Positions 56,045 to 64,000 of a stretch of 64,000 bases of DNA are shown here, in pieces (within the stretch, counting starts at the first letter, position 1; every line of letters begins with the position of its first letter). Location: NCBI GenBank assembly GCA_016209015.1, contig JACQWY010000002.1, forward strand, positions 141,622 through 205,621, given 5' to 3'. Below the pieces are notes generated by a model. It had not been told where the DNA came from and ran no database searches. It worked only from the letters and a program-made list of their open reading frames with translations. Source of the stretch: Gammaproteobacteria bacterium (GTDB taxonomy: Bacteria; Pseudomonadota; Gammaproteobacteria; Ga0077536). A program made the translations under genes and the position numbers.

Positions 56045-57097
56045 TCACCGGAACAGCGCCGCGATATTCTCCCGGTTCGGATGCAGCACCACGCCCTTCT
56101 CGGTGATGAGGCCGGTGACGAGCTCGGCGGGCGTCACGTCGAAGGACGGATTGCGCACCTTCACGCCCTTGGCCGCCCACTGATAGTCGCGGAAGCCCAG
56201 GACTTCCTCGGCCGCGCGCTCCTCGATCGGGATCGCGGAACCGTCCGCGATGTTGAGATCGATCGTCGACAGCGGACAGGCGACGTAGAACGGGATCCCA
56301 TGCCGATGCGCGAGCACGGCGACCATGTAGGTGCCGATCTTGTTCGCGACATCGCCGTTCGCCGCCACGCGGTCCGTGCCGACGACGACGGCGTCGATTT
56401 CGCCGCGGCTCATCATGAAACCCGCCATGTTGTCGGTGATGAGCGTGACCGGGATGTTCTCCTGCACCATCTCCCAGGCCGTGAGCCGCGCCCCCTGCAG
56501 GAACGGCCGCGTCTCGTCCGCGATGACCGAGATGTGCTTGCCGGCGGCGACGGCAGAGCGGATCACGCCGAGCGCCGTGCCGTGGCCCGCGGTCGCGAGC
56601 GCGCCGGCGTTGCAATGGGTCAGCACGCGCGCGCCGTCGTTCAGGAGCGCCGCGCCGTAGCCGCCCATCGCCATGTTGATGCGCAGATCCTCGGCCGTGA
56701 TCTCGTGCGCCTCGGCGAGCAGCGCGTCCGCGATCTCACCGACCGGCTGCGCCGCGATCTTCTCCCATGCCGCGCGCATGCGCTTCAGCGCCCAGAACAG
56801 ATTCACCGCCGTCGGCCGGCTCGCGGCGAGGACCTCGAAGGCCTCGTTCAACGCGCGGTCGAAGGTTTCTTTCGATTCGCCGCGCTGGCGCAGCGCCTCG
56901 AGCGCGACTCCGTAGGCCGCCGCGCAGCCGATCGCCGGCGCGCCGCGCACGACCATGCTGTGGATGCCCTTCGCGACCGACGCCGCGGACTCATAGCTCA
57001 CGTACTCGAACATCGCCGGCAGGAAGCGCTGGTCGATCATCTCGAGCCTGCCGTTCCGCCAGCGCAGCGTCTTCACCGCCGTATCCCGCGTAGTCAT
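56045..57097 (-). CDS. mtnA: S-methyl-5-thioribose-1-phosphate isomerase
   Basis: A 350-aa enzyme that converts methylthioribose-1-phosphate to methylthioribulose-1-phosphate in methionine salvage. Seen: [39 protein letters not shown] (catalytic Cys) and [20 protein letters not shown] (catalytic Asp). It is 2 bp from apt and in one operon with mtnP. The Met at 57097 was chosen over 57199. Confidence 0.95.
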   Translation of the reverse strand: MTTRDTAVKTLRWRNGRLEMIDQRFLPAMFEYVSYESAASVAKGIHSMVVRGAPAIGCAAAYGVALEALRQRGESKETFDRALNEAFEVLAASRPTAVNLFWALKRMRAAWEKIAAQPVGEIADALLAEAHEITAEDLRINMAMGGYGAALLNDGARVLTHCNAGALATAGHGTALGVIRSAVAAGKHISVIADETRPFLQGARLTAWEMVQENIPVTLITDNMAGFMMSRGEIDAVVVGTDRVAANGDVANKIGTYMVAVLAHRHGIPFYVACPLSTIDLNIADGSAIPIEERAAEEVLGFRDYQWAAKGVKVRNPSFDVTPAELVTGLITEKGVVLHPNRENIAALFR

Positions 57098-57099
57098 CT

Positions 57100-57627
57100 T
57101 CAATCGCCCTCGAATTCGCAAAGCGCGAACACTTTCTGGCCGAGCTTCTCGAGACGCGCCCGCCCGCCGATGTCCGGCAGGTCGATCACGAAACAGCACT
57201 CGACGATTTTCCCGCCCATGGTCTCTATGAGCTTCACGGCCGCTTCGGCCGTGCCGCCGGTCGCGATCAAGTCATCGACCAGCAGCACGTTGTCGCCCTT
57301 CGCGATCGCATCGACGTGGATCTCGATGCGATCGGTGCCGTATTCGAGCTCGTAGTCGTGACCGATCGTCTCCGCCGGCAGCTTGCCTTTCTTTCTGATC
57401 GGCACGAAGCCGACGCCGAGCTGGTAGGCGAGCGCCGCGCCGATGATGAAGCCGCGCGATTCGATGCCCGCGATCTTGTCGACGGGCTTCCCGGTGTAGC
57501 GGTTCACGAGCTCGTTGATCGTGACGCGGAAGCCGACGGGATCCTTCAGCAGCGTCGTGATGTCCCGGAACATGATCCCCTGCTTGGGATAGTGCGGGAC
57601 GGTGCGGATGCGGGATTTGATAGGCAT
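57100..57627 (-). CDS. apt: Adenine phosphoribosyltransferase
   Basis: A 175-aa salvage enzyme joining adenine and PRPP to AMP. PRPP motif [20 protein letters not shown] and the N-terminal [19 protein letters not shown] are diagnostic. It removes the adenine released by mtnP upstream, which explains its place between mtnP and mtnA. Confidence 0.97.
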   Translation of the reverse strand: MPIKSRIRTVPHYPKQGIMFRDITTLLKDPVGFRVTINELVNRYTGKPVDKIAGIESRGFIIGAALAYQLGVGFVPIRKKGKLPAETIGHDYELEYGTDRIEIHVDAIAKGDNVLLVDDLIATGGTAEAAVKLIETMGGKIVECCFVIDLPDIGGRARLEKLGQKVFALCEFEGD

Positions 57628-57646
57628 GTCCAAACCTCTGGTGTCA

Positions 57647-58531
57647 TTACTTGCCGAGCAGCCGGCCGGCGACGGCATCGAGCTTCGCGAGCAGCGCCGG
57701 ATCGCGCGCCTCCGGCGCGGTGATGATCGCATGTTCGAGCACGGTGCGGCAGCCGCAGGCCGGCGCGGACGCATCGTCGTGCAGGCGCGGCGCGACCGTC
57801 TTTACGAGCGCGCGCGCATTGTCGGCGTTCGAGAGCAGCACGCGCACGATCGCTTCCACCGTCACGTCGTCGTGATGCGGATGCCAGCAGTCGTAGTCCG
57901 TCACCATCGCGACCGTCGCATAGCAGAGCTCGGCCTCGCGCGCGAGCTTCGCCTCGGGCATGTTCGTCATGCCGATGACGTCGCAGTTCCAGCCGCGATA
58001 GAGCTCGGATTCCGCGAGCGAGGAGAACTGCGGACCTTCCATCACGAGATACGTGCCGCCGCGCGCGGCTTCGATCCCCGATACACGGGCCGCGATCTCG
58101 AGGTGATCGCCGAGCCGCTTGCACACAGGATGCGCCATCGAGACGTGCGCGACCATGCCGGTGCCGAAGAAGCTCTTGTTCCGTGCGAACGTGCGGTCGA
58201 TGAACTGATCGACGATCACGAACATGCCGGGGCGCAGGTGCTCGCGCAGCGAGCCGACGGCGCTGACCGAGACGACGTCCGTGCAACCCGCGCGCTTCAG
58301 CGCATCGATGTTCGCGCGGAAGTTGATTTCGGACGGCGGGATCTTGTGGCCGCGGCCGTGGCGCGGCAGGAACACCATCTGCTGCCCATTCAGCTCGCCG
58401 CAGAGCAGCTCGTCGGAAGGCTCGCCGAACGGCGAGGCGACGCGCTGCCAGCGCTTGTTCGTGAGCCCGTCGATGTCGTACACACCGGAGCCGCCGATGA
58501 TGCCGATGATGGGGGTGGGAGTCGTGGACAT
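57647..58531 (-). CDS. mtnP: S-methyl-5'-thioadenosine phosphorylase
   Basis: A 294-aa phosphorylase that splits methylthioadenosine to methylthioribose-1-phosphate and adenine. Seen: [42 protein letters not shown] and [20 protein letters not shown]. It heads the operon mtnP-apt-mtnA(-FAD oxidoreductase), which recycles the methylthioadenosine from polyamine synthesis. Confidence 0.95.
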   Translation of the reverse strand: MSTTPTPIIGIIGGSGVYDIDGLTNKRWQRVASPFGEPSDELLCGELNGQQMVFLPRHGRGHKIPPSEINFRANIDALKRAGCTDVVSVSAVGSLREHLRPGMFVIVDQFIDRTFARNKSFFGTGMVAHVSMAHPVCKRLGDHLEIAARVSGIEAARGGTYLVMEGPQFSSLAESELYRGWNCDVIGMTNMPEAKLAREAELCYATVAMVTDYDCWHPHHDDVTVEAIVRVLLSNADNARALVKTVAPRLHDDASAPACGCRTVLEHAIITAPEARDPALLAKLDAVAGRLLGK

Positions 58532-59039
58532 ATTGGCCTCGTGAAGTCGATGAATCGGTGCAATCCCGGGGGCAGGCGCCAGGGGCGCGGCGTGGACGGG
58601 CGCGGAGGCGGCATTTTATGCGAGGGGGGTGGGGGCGGAAAGGTTCGCGGCATGCGCCGGCCGAATGCGGCCCGGAGTCCGGCCGGGCGGTTCACTCCGC
58701 CTGCCGCTGCCGGTGACCGCGATCCGAGATCGCGTCCCGGTGCTTCCGGACTGGCCGTCGCTTTCCGCACGAACCTTGCCGGCGGTCCGCGCGACACCGC
58801 ATCAGCGCGGCGCGGGCCGAACTTTCGATGCGCGAGGTTCGGGCGGATGCCCTCGGCGCTCGAGCGCTTCGGCAGCGTCAGCGTGTCCGTGCCGACGGTC
58901 GGGCCCGCGACCTGCGGTGGTGTCGCGGGCGGCTTTCGCCTCGTTGCGAGGCAAGCCTGCGTATTGCCGTATCCCGCACCGCTCCCGATGATCCGTCCCG
59001 CATTGCTCACGGCGTTCGACGGACACGGTGAGAGGTCTT
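58532..59039. other. Non-coding stretch after mtnP, nothing recognised
   Basis: About 500 bp with no supported gene. Open frames are Arg/Pro/Ser-rich with no family resemblance. There is a G-rich run near 58624-58640. The promoter of the mtnP operon should be at its left end (reverse strand), but no clear pair was seen. Confidence 0.4.
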
Positions 59040-59321
59040 TTTGGCTCTGCTCCGAACGCGGGGCTGTTCCTCGGCACACCGCAGCGCGTATTTCCCCCTG
59101 GTCGCCCTCGCGCAGGCGAGGGCCCGGTCGTTCAGCCTCGGCGCCGAGGTCGAACCGCGGGGCCGGCGCAGAAGACGAGCGCGCTGCGGAACGGCGCGCT
59201 CGAAAGGCCGAGGTTCACGGCGCGTGCCGTCGGTCACCGACTGGACCCTCGCCTGCGCGAGGGCGACAGGGATCAACCGAGGCGGAATGCCTCGACTGAC
59301 CCCGCAGTCTGGAGAAGAACC
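59040..59321 (+). repeat. Single ~280-bp palindromic repeat unit (locus C)
   Basis: One copy of the element found at 6.9-7.84 and 29.68-30.22 kb, oriented as at locus B. It has both hairpin arms with core CCCTCGCGCAGGCGAGGG (first near 59107-59124, second near 59249-59266) and ends GACTGACCCCGCAGTCTGGA. It begins after a T-run like the others. Confidence 0.87.
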
Positions 59322-59448
59322 GTCCTTCTTTTCCGATTCCCCGAACGCGAGTCCGTCGCGCCAGAAAATAAATCCGTCACCTTTTCCGCCGAATCCGTTC
59401 GCGGCCCACGTCCCGGGAATGCCCCACATGGCGTGCCACGCACCATCC

Positions 59449-59463
59449 ATGCTAGCGTGCGCC
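59449..59463 (+). promoter_or_regulatory. Candidate promoter element shared with the azoreductase gene
   Basis: ATGCTAGCGTGCGCC differs in one base from 23473-23487 and lies 79 bp before the AmiS/UreI ATG (61 bp in the other case). It contains a TG-N-TAGC(T/G)T extended -10-like core. Confidence 0.4.
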
Positions 59464-59541
59464 GACTCTGTCCGCTGGCGTGTTCAGGGAGACCTCGCTC
59501 GGCCGCAGGGCCAACACTTACCGTAAGAGGGAGGACTGGCC

Positions 59542-60036
59542 ATGGTGGGAGTGGTTTTGCTGTTCGTCGGCGCGGTGCTGCTGGTGAACGGCATGGGCGG
59601 TCTGGGCCGCGTCGACGTCCGCTCGATGGCGATCATGAACTTCATGGTCGCGGGACTCGCGCTCGCGGCAACCCTGCTGCAGTTCAGCCGCGCCGAGACT
59701 CCCGCCGAATTCTTCGGCGTGGCACAATTCTTCCTCTTCACGTTCACGTATGTCTACGTCGCGACGAGCCTCTGGCTCGAGCTCGACATGCGCGGCTTCG
59801 GCTGGTTCTGCTTCTTCGTCGCACTGACCACCATTCCCTGCGCCCTGATGACGTTCCGGGGCGGCGACGTCCGCTTCGGCAGCTTCTGGCTGATCTGGGG
59901 CGCGCTGTGGTTCATGTTCTACCTGTCGAACGCGCACGGCACGAATTTCGGCAAGCTGCTGCCTTACACGACCATCGCGGTCGGCGTGCTGACGTGCTGG
60001 ATCCCGGGGCTGCTGATGCTCACCGAGCGCTGGTGA
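59542..60036 (+). CDS. AmiS/UreI family urea or amide channel
   Basis: A 164-aa membrane protein with six TM helices of the AmiS/UreI family: VGVVLLFVGAVLLVNGMG at the N terminus and WLIWGALWFMFYLSNAHG. Members admit urea or short amides. No urease or amidase lies near it. Shine-Dalgarno GGGAGGA lies about 8 nt before the ATG. Confidence 0.85.
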   Translation: MVGVVLLFVGAVLLVNGMGGLGRVDVRSMAIMNFMVAGLALAATLLQFSRAETPAEFFGVAQFFLFTFTYVYVATSLWLELDMRGFGWFCFFVALTTIPCALMTFRGGDVRFGSFWLIWGALWFMFYLSNAHGTNFGKLLPYTTIAVGVLTCWIPGLLMLTERW

Positions 60037-60054
60037 GCGCGAGCCCCGCCTCGT

Positions 60055-60432
60055 TCAGTCCTGCGCCCCGGCCGGGTGATCGATGAGGTAAAGCCAGCGC
60101 CCATCCGGCTGAAGCCTGAGCACTTCCGCGGTCTTCCCGGTCAGCGTGAAGGGCCGGCCCTCGCGATCGATGCCCTGCAGCGTGTACTCGTTGCTCAACA
60201 GCGCGATGTCGCCGTGCCGGACGGCGTGCCGGGTCTCGAACGAAATCTTGCCGCCGGTATCGAGATAGCTCTGCAGCGCTGCGCGGATCGCGTCACGACC
60301 CGCAACGTGGTCTCCGGGGCCGCGTACGAACACCGCGTCGGCTTCGTATAGATCGAGCAGTCCTTCGACGTCACCCGCATTGAAGCGCTGCGCGAATTCG
60401 GCGTAGATGCCGTCTGCCGTCTCGTGGTTCAT
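60055..60432 (-). CDS. SnoaL/NTF2-like domain protein
   Basis: A 125-aa small NTF2-fold protein of the SgcJ/EcaC type: FAQRFNAGDVEGLLDLYEAD at the N terminus and a later YTLQGIDREGRPFTLTGKTA segment. Such proteins are often annotated as DUF4440 or SnoaL-like; enzymatic function is unknown. Divergent from the lanthipeptide genes; a role there is not implied. Confidence 0.82.
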   Translation of the reverse strand: MNHETADGIYAEFAQRFNAGDVEGLLDLYEADAVFVRGPGDHVAGRDAIRAALQSYLDTGGKISFETRHAVRHGDIALLSNEYTLQGIDREGRPFTLTGKTAEVLRLQPDGRWLYLIDHPAGAQD

Positions 60433-60609
60433 GGATCGTTCCTCCGTTCCTGGGCTCTCCGGGACAACGATACTGCATCGTGCCTGCGAGGTCCCTCCCC
60501 ACACGCGGCAGAGCCGGTCGGTGCAGTTCGGCTTGCCGCCTCGCACGATGGAGAGTGTCAGCTATTACCGGTTCGGGCACGGCGCGGCCCGACGGCAGTG
60601 TCCATCGTA

Positions 60610-60639
60610 TTGCGGGTCTCGGACGCGGGTTGTTAAGCT
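60610..60639 (+). promoter_or_regulatory. Candidate promoter of the lanthipeptide cluster
   Basis: TTGCGG (60610-60615), 18-bp spacer, TAAGCT (60634-60639); transcription would begin near 60646 and give a leader of about 55 nt to the precursor ATG. The match to sigma-70 consensus is moderate. Confidence 0.4.
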
Positions 60640-60699
60640 CCGGTACGCCCACGCCAAGGACGTTCAGTGCCGCGAGGCCCCACCTCCAGGAGAAACGAC

Positions 60700-61311
60700 A
60701 TGCTGGATCTGACCTCTCTCGATTCCCGTGAAGACTTCAAAGTGGAATTACTGCAGCGCGCCATCAAGGACGCCGATTATCGCGATCGCCTGCTGAGCCG
60801 TCCCCACGAGATCCTCGTCGAAGAGCTCGGGCCGGACGTCGCCGGCGGCCTCACGCTGACCGCGCACCAGGAGCAATTCGATCATCTCTACATGGTGGTC
60901 AACTACAACCCGAAGTCGCCGCGCGATCTCGCGGCCATGAAGCTCGACAAGGACGAAGGCGTCGAGGCCTTCCTGGTGCGCAAGTCCTGGCTCGATCCGC
61001 AGTACAAGAAAGAGCTCCTGGCCGACCCCGTCGCCAAGATCCGCAGTGAATTCGACATGGACCTCCAGGGCGGTCTGACGGTCCAGGCCTTCGCGGAAAC
61101 GCCGGATTCCATGCACATCGTCATTCCCCGGTCGGTGTTGTCGCAGACCGCGGTCGAGGATCGGCTCGAAGGCGAGCTGAGCGACGAGGAGCTCGGGACG
61201 ATTTCCGGCGGCTACTGCAGCATCATCACCTGGGTCCGGTGGAAGCTCTCCGTGCCGTCCTCCAGTGACGCATCGCAGTGCTGCTCCTATGCCAGCGGGG
61301 TGCGCGGCTAG
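60700..61311 (+). CDS. Lanthipeptide precursor with two tandem NHLP leader domains
   Basis: A 203-aa ribosomal peptide precursor. Residues 12-68 form a nitrile-hydratase-like leader (RDRLLSRPHEILVEELG, GGLTLTA). Residues 86-145 form a second copy (KKELLADPVAKIRSEFD, GGLTVQA). An acidic spacer ELSDEELGTIS leads to the double-glycine site G170-G171. The core, residues 172-203, has Cys at 2, 23 and 24 and nine Ser/Thr, so up to three thioether rings could form. Shine-Dalgarno AGGAGA lies 8 nt before the ATG; the open frame upstream to 60667 adds 11 residues without sense. A LanM gene and a P450 follow in the same direction. NHLP-type leaders with LanM are known (proteusin-like lanthipeptides); a duplicated leader is unusual. 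Confidence 0.88.
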   Translation: MLDLTSLDSREDFKVELLQRAIKDADYRDRLLSRPHEILVEELGPDVAGGLTLTAHQEQFDHLYMVVNYNPKSPRDLAAMKLDKDEGVEAFLVRKSWLDPQYKKELLADPVAKIRSEFDMDLQGGLTVQAFAETPDSMHIVIPRSVLSQTAVEDRLEGELSDEELGTISGGYCSIITWVRWKLSVPSSSDASQCCSYASGVRG

Positions 61312-61363
61312 CCGCAGCGCGTCACGCAGCGTCACGCCCGCAGGCGCTGCGATCTCCTTCCCT

Positions 61364-61410
61364 CACGGGCCGGCCGGGCCAGCCCGTGGCAACGCGCCGG
61401 GCCCGGCGCG
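61364..61410 (+). terminator. Paired hairpins between precursor and P450 (candidate attenuator)
   Basis: Stem CACGGGC/GCCCGTG (61364-61370 with 61382-61388) is followed by an 18-bp palindrome CGCGCCGGGCCCGGCGCG (61393-61410), directly before the P450 Shine-Dalgarno GAGGA. There is no T-run. It could reduce read-through so that more precursor than enzyme mRNA is made. Confidence 0.5.
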
Positions 61411-61422
61411 AGGAACGCATCG

Positions 61423-62631
61423 ATGCGTGCCGCTCTTCCGCCCTTCGATCCCATGCAGCTCGCGACGGAGGCAGATCCCTATTCCTGCTATGCCGCGTAT
61501 CGCGCGCAGGACCCGGTCCATCGCGGCATCGCCCAGAATCCCGCACAACGGACTTGCTGGTATCTCTTCCGCTATCGCGACGTGCTGGCCGCGCTCGGTG
61601 ATCCGCGGCTCGGACGCGAACGTCCGGCAAATACCGGCGAAAATGCCGCAGCGGCTTCGCCGTGGCTGCTCGACCGCGATCCGCCGTTCCACACCGCGGT
61701 GCGCGCGTGGCTGCAGGATGTTTTCAGCGCCCGTCTGACCGCGCCTTTCAAGCCGCGGATCGAAGCCATCGCACGCGCGCTCCTCGCGCCCCTGCGGAGC
61801 GCCGGGCGTTGCGGTTTTCATACCGGTTTCGCCGAGAAGCTGCCGGCCGCGGTCTTCGCCGAGATCACCGGCTTCGAAGGCGAGGACGCCGCACAGGTGG
61901 CGGGCGCAATCGAAGAGCTGCTCGCGCCGTCGCGGTCCAGACACCGCGGCGGACTGGCGCGTACGCTCGCGGAGGATCGCGCGCGCACGTTGCTGTCGCG
62001 CAAGCTCGAGCGGCTGCTCGATGCGCGCCGCGGCATGCCGCGCGACGATCTCGCATCCGCACTGCTGTCCGCCGCGGATCGGCATCCGCATCCGCTCACC
62101 CACGACCCGGTACGCCTGCTCCTCTCGATGCTGCGTTCGGGCTACGAGGTGAGCGTGAGCGCAATCGCGAACGGCATCGTGACGCTGCTCCAGGAGCCCG
62201 ACCTGCTCGCGAGCCTCGCCGCGCAGCCCGAGCTCCTGGACGGCACGGTCGAGGAAACGCTGCGCTACGAAAGTCCGCTGCGCATGGTCGATCGCTGGGT
62301 GCTCGCGGATTTCGAGATCGACGGCCGGCAACTGCAGCGCGGCGAGCGGGTCTACCTGGTCCTCGCGGCGGCAAATCACGACCCCGAGCAGTTTCCCGAT
62401 CCCGAAACATTGCAGCCCGCGCGCCGAGACGGCCTGCAGCTCGCGTTCGGTGCGGCGACGCATCTCTGCCTGGGCGCGACGCTGGCGCGCCGGCTGTGCC
62501 GCACGACATTCGAGTTGGTGGCGCGGGATTACGCCGCGTCGCGCATCGCGCCGCCGCGCCCCCGCTGGTATCCCGATACGAACTTCCGGATTCTGGAACG
62601 CCTGCACGTCGAGCTCGCCGCGGCGCCGTGA
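61423..62631 (+). CDS. Cytochrome P450 of the lanthipeptide cluster
   Basis: A 402-aa bacterial soluble P450 (CYP). Haem-thiolate motif FGAATHLCLG with C349, EETLR for the ExxR pair, and the meander PEQFPDPETL. The I-helix, usually (A/G)Gx(D/E)T(T/S), reads SGYEVS (residues 239-244): the acid is present but the conserved Thr is Val. That change is seen in some P450s with unusual chemistry. It probably oxidises the lanthipeptide (hydroxylation, crosslink or desaturation); that is inference from position. The stop overlaps the LanM GTG (GTGA), so the two are coupled. Preceded by GAGGA. Confidence 0.9.
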   Translation: MRAALPPFDPMQLATEADPYSCYAAYRAQDPVHRGIAQNPAQRTCWYLFRYRDVLAALGDPRLGRERPANTGENAAAASPWLLDRDPPFHTAVRAWLQDVFSARLTAPFKPRIEAIARALLAPLRSAGRCGFHTGFAEKLPAAVFAEITGFEGEDAAQVAGAIEELLAPSRSRHRGGLARTLAEDRARTLLSRKLERLLDARRGMPRDDLASALLSAADRHPHPLTHDPVRLLLSMLRSGYEVSVSAIANGIVTLLQEPDLLASLAAQPELLDGTVEETLRYESPLRMVDRWVLADFEIDGRQLQRGERVYLVLAAANHDPEQFPDPETLQPARRDGLQLAFGAATHLCLGATLARRLCRTTFELVARDYAASRIAPPRPRWYPDTNFRILERLHVELAAAP

Positions 62632-64000
62632 CCCTCGCGTCGTCACCGCCGGGATTCACGCGCGAGGCGCTGGCGCAGCTCGTGGCGCGAGCCGCCACCT
62701 TGCAGGAGCGCATGCATTCGACGCTACCGCCGGACTCCGCGGAGACCGACGCCGCAATCGTCGATCGGCGTCTCGCGCGCTGGTGCGACGCCGCGGCGGG
62801 GGGCGACTGGCAACGCTTCGAAAGACGGCTGCGCTGGGACGGCTTCGATCTGCAGACCGTTCGTCCGCTGTTGCGACCCGCCGTGCCCGCCGCGGGTGCG
62901 GCGCTGCCGGCTTGGGCGGGTCTGCTCGACGCCGCGGTTCGCGCCGCGGCGGCGGATCCCGGCGCCGCGTTCGCGGCGGACCACGGGCACGTGCCGTTCG
63001 TGGAGGTGCTCGCGCCTTTCGTGGTGTATGCCACCGGCGAATCGGAACTGCCCGCCGCCGTGTCCGCCGGCCATCTCGCACCGGCGGCCGTCGCGGGATT
63101 GCAGGCTTATCTCCTCGACTACCTGAGTGCGCTGAGCTGCCAAGCGCTGTTCACGGAGTTCTCGGTGTTCCGCGCTGCGCATCGCAGCGGCGCCGACGCG
63201 CGCTTCAGTGCCGCACTGTCCGGGCAGGATCGGGCGCCGCCCGCGTCGCGGAAACTCTACGCGGCGTTCTGCGAGCGCATGCACAGGCGCGGCTGCGTGC
63301 CGTTCTTCGCGGAGTTCAGCTTCCTCGGCCGACAGATCGCGAATGCCCTCGGACTGTGGCTCGAGAGCACGAACGAATTCGTGCGGCACCTGATCGCCGA
63401 CCGTGAGGCGATCGGCGAACGCTTCGACGGCGGCCGCAATCCCGGACGCCTCGTCGAGGCGCGTGCCGGCGCTTCGGATCGGCATCACGGCGGGCGGTCC
63501 GTCGTTCTGCTCCGCTTCGAGAGCGGCCTGTCGCTCGTCTACAAGCCGCGCTCGCTCGCGCAGGAGCAGGGGCTGTTCCGCTTGATGGCGTGGTACAACG
63601 CGAGGCGGCCCGCAGCCTGGCCCGATTTGAAACCGCTCGCGACGCTGCTCCGGGCCGGGCACGGCTGGGCCGAATTCGCGGACAGCCGGCCCTGCACGTC
63701 GCGACGGGAGCTCGAGGACTACTACGAACGCGCGGGCATGCTGCTCTGTCTCATCGAAGCGCTGAACGGTTCCGACTACCACAGCGAGAACGTCGTCGCC
63801 TGCGGCGCCTACCCGGTGCCGGTCGACATGGAGGTGCTGTGCGCGCCCCAAATCGAGCGCGTGCTCGCGGATCCCGAGGGCCGGGAACGCGTGCGCAGCG
63901 CCGGCCACTCGGTGCTCGATACCTGCTTCCTGCCGGAATGGCGCACGGGCCCGGACGGACAGGCCTACGACATCAGCGGACTGGGCTCCTCGGAAGGACA
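62628..64000 (+). CDS. lanM: Class II lanthionine synthetase LanM, N-terminal part (runs off the window)
   Basis: 457 codons are present; a GTG start overlaps the P450 stop. The protein shows the dehydratase domain (DUF4135) of LanM enzymes: FTEFSVFRA, PFFAEFSFLGRQIA and LVYKPRSL. Putative catalytic residues are D284, H286 and K306, then D383, H385, N388 (SDYHSEN), D400 and E402 (VDMEV). The spacings (2, 22, 99, 101, 104, 116 and 118 from D284) are those I recall for the CylM set D252/H254/K274/D347/H349/N352/D364/E366, except for a 4-residue insertion after the Lys. It should phosphorylate and dehydrate Ser/Thr of the precursor; the C-terminal cyclase with zinc ligands lies beyond 64000. Confidence 0.92.
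   Translation, partial: MTLASSPPGFTREALAQLVARAATLQERMHSTLPPDSAETDAAIVDRRLARWCDAAAGGDWQRFERRLRWDGFDLQTVRPLLRPAVPAAGAALPAWAGLLDAAVRAAAADPGAAFAADHGHVPFVEVLAPFVVYATGESELPAAVSAGHLAPAAVAGLQAYLLDYLSALSCQALFTEFSVFRAAHRSGADARFSAALSGQDRAPPASRKLYAAFCERMHRRGCVPFFAEFSFLGRQIANALGLWLESTNEFVRHLIADREAIGERFDGGRNPGRLVEARAGASDRHHGGRSVVLLRFESGLSLVYKPRSLAQEQGLFRLMAWYNARRPAAWPDLKPLATLLRAGHGWAEFADSRPCTSRRELEDYYERAGMLLCLIEALNGSDYHSENVVACGAYPVPVDMEVLCAPQIERVLADPEGRERVRSAGHSVLDTCFLPEWRTGPDGQAYDISGLGSSEG

Noticed and set aside
58390-59079. 229-codon reverse frame continuing from mtnP's start region
   Set aside because: Pro/Ser/Arg-rich and overlapping mtnP in another frame; no motif or ribosome-binding site.

Overview
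The window is GC-rich, densely coded chromosomal DNA from a gammaproteobacterium. The best evidence for that placement is the block cinA-type gene / recA / recX / alaS / lysC / csrA / tRNA-Ser(GCU) at about 46.1-53.7 kb, the classic order in that class. A caa3-type cytochrome oxidase cluster, a glycine-riboswitch-controlled gcvTHP operon and two VPxP-CTERM (exosortase-type) secreted proteins agree with an environmental aerobe, perhaps near Nevskiales, Steroidobacterales or Xanthomonadales. The genus cannot be read from the sequence.

Layout. 0-6.8 kb: the start of a first oxidase cluster (subunits II and I, reverse strand), then a PQQ alcohol dehydrogenase with its cytochrome c and a GlcG/HbpS-type protein, a YihY membrane protein, an EF-hand protein and a VPIPM-CTERM protein. 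6.9-7.85 kb: three tandem copies of a ~270 bp palindromic repeat, one holding a nested MITE. 7.9-12.5 kb: HU, a membrane glycosyltransferase, a sirtuin, an SDR and a TolQ/MotA-like channel. 12.9-16.4 kb: a multi-PAS histidine kinase and its receiver. 16.4-22.3 kb: tandem glycine riboswitch, gcvT-gcvH-gcvP, transaldolase. 22.3-34.8 kb: mixed small operons, two candidate small RNAs (23.0 kb reverse, 29.6 kb forward), a second repeat locus, and a TetR/epoxide hydrolase/acyl-CoA dehydrogenase group. 34.0-40.0 kb: a complete cox cluster (subunit II, subunit I, a 37-aa protein, Cox11, subunit III, DUF2909, SURF1). 40.4-46 kb: HupE-like genes, an LLM oxidoreductase, and a DUF4242 / Crp-Fnr / di-haem peroxidase set behind an ANR/DNR-type box. 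46-58.5 kb: housekeeping genes and a methylthioadenosine salvage set (mtnA-apt-mtnP). 59-60.4 kb: third repeat locus, an AmiS/UreI channel and a SnoaL-like protein.

The most unusual system is at the right edge (60.6-64.0 kb, cut by the window end). It has a precursor peptide with two successive NHLP (nitrile-hydratase-like) leader domains, a GG cleavage site and a 32-residue Cys/Ser/Thr core; a cytochrome P450 with an altered I-helix; and, overlapping it by GTGA, the dehydratase domain of a class II lanthionine synthetase (LanM) with its catalytic residues present. Together they look like a lanthipeptide pathway with oxidative tailoring.

Other items worth attention are the species-specific ~270 bp repeat (six copies at three loci), a candidate Fur-controlled small RNA at 29.59-29.68 kb, and a reverse-strand candidate small RNA with two C-rich loops at 23.0 kb.
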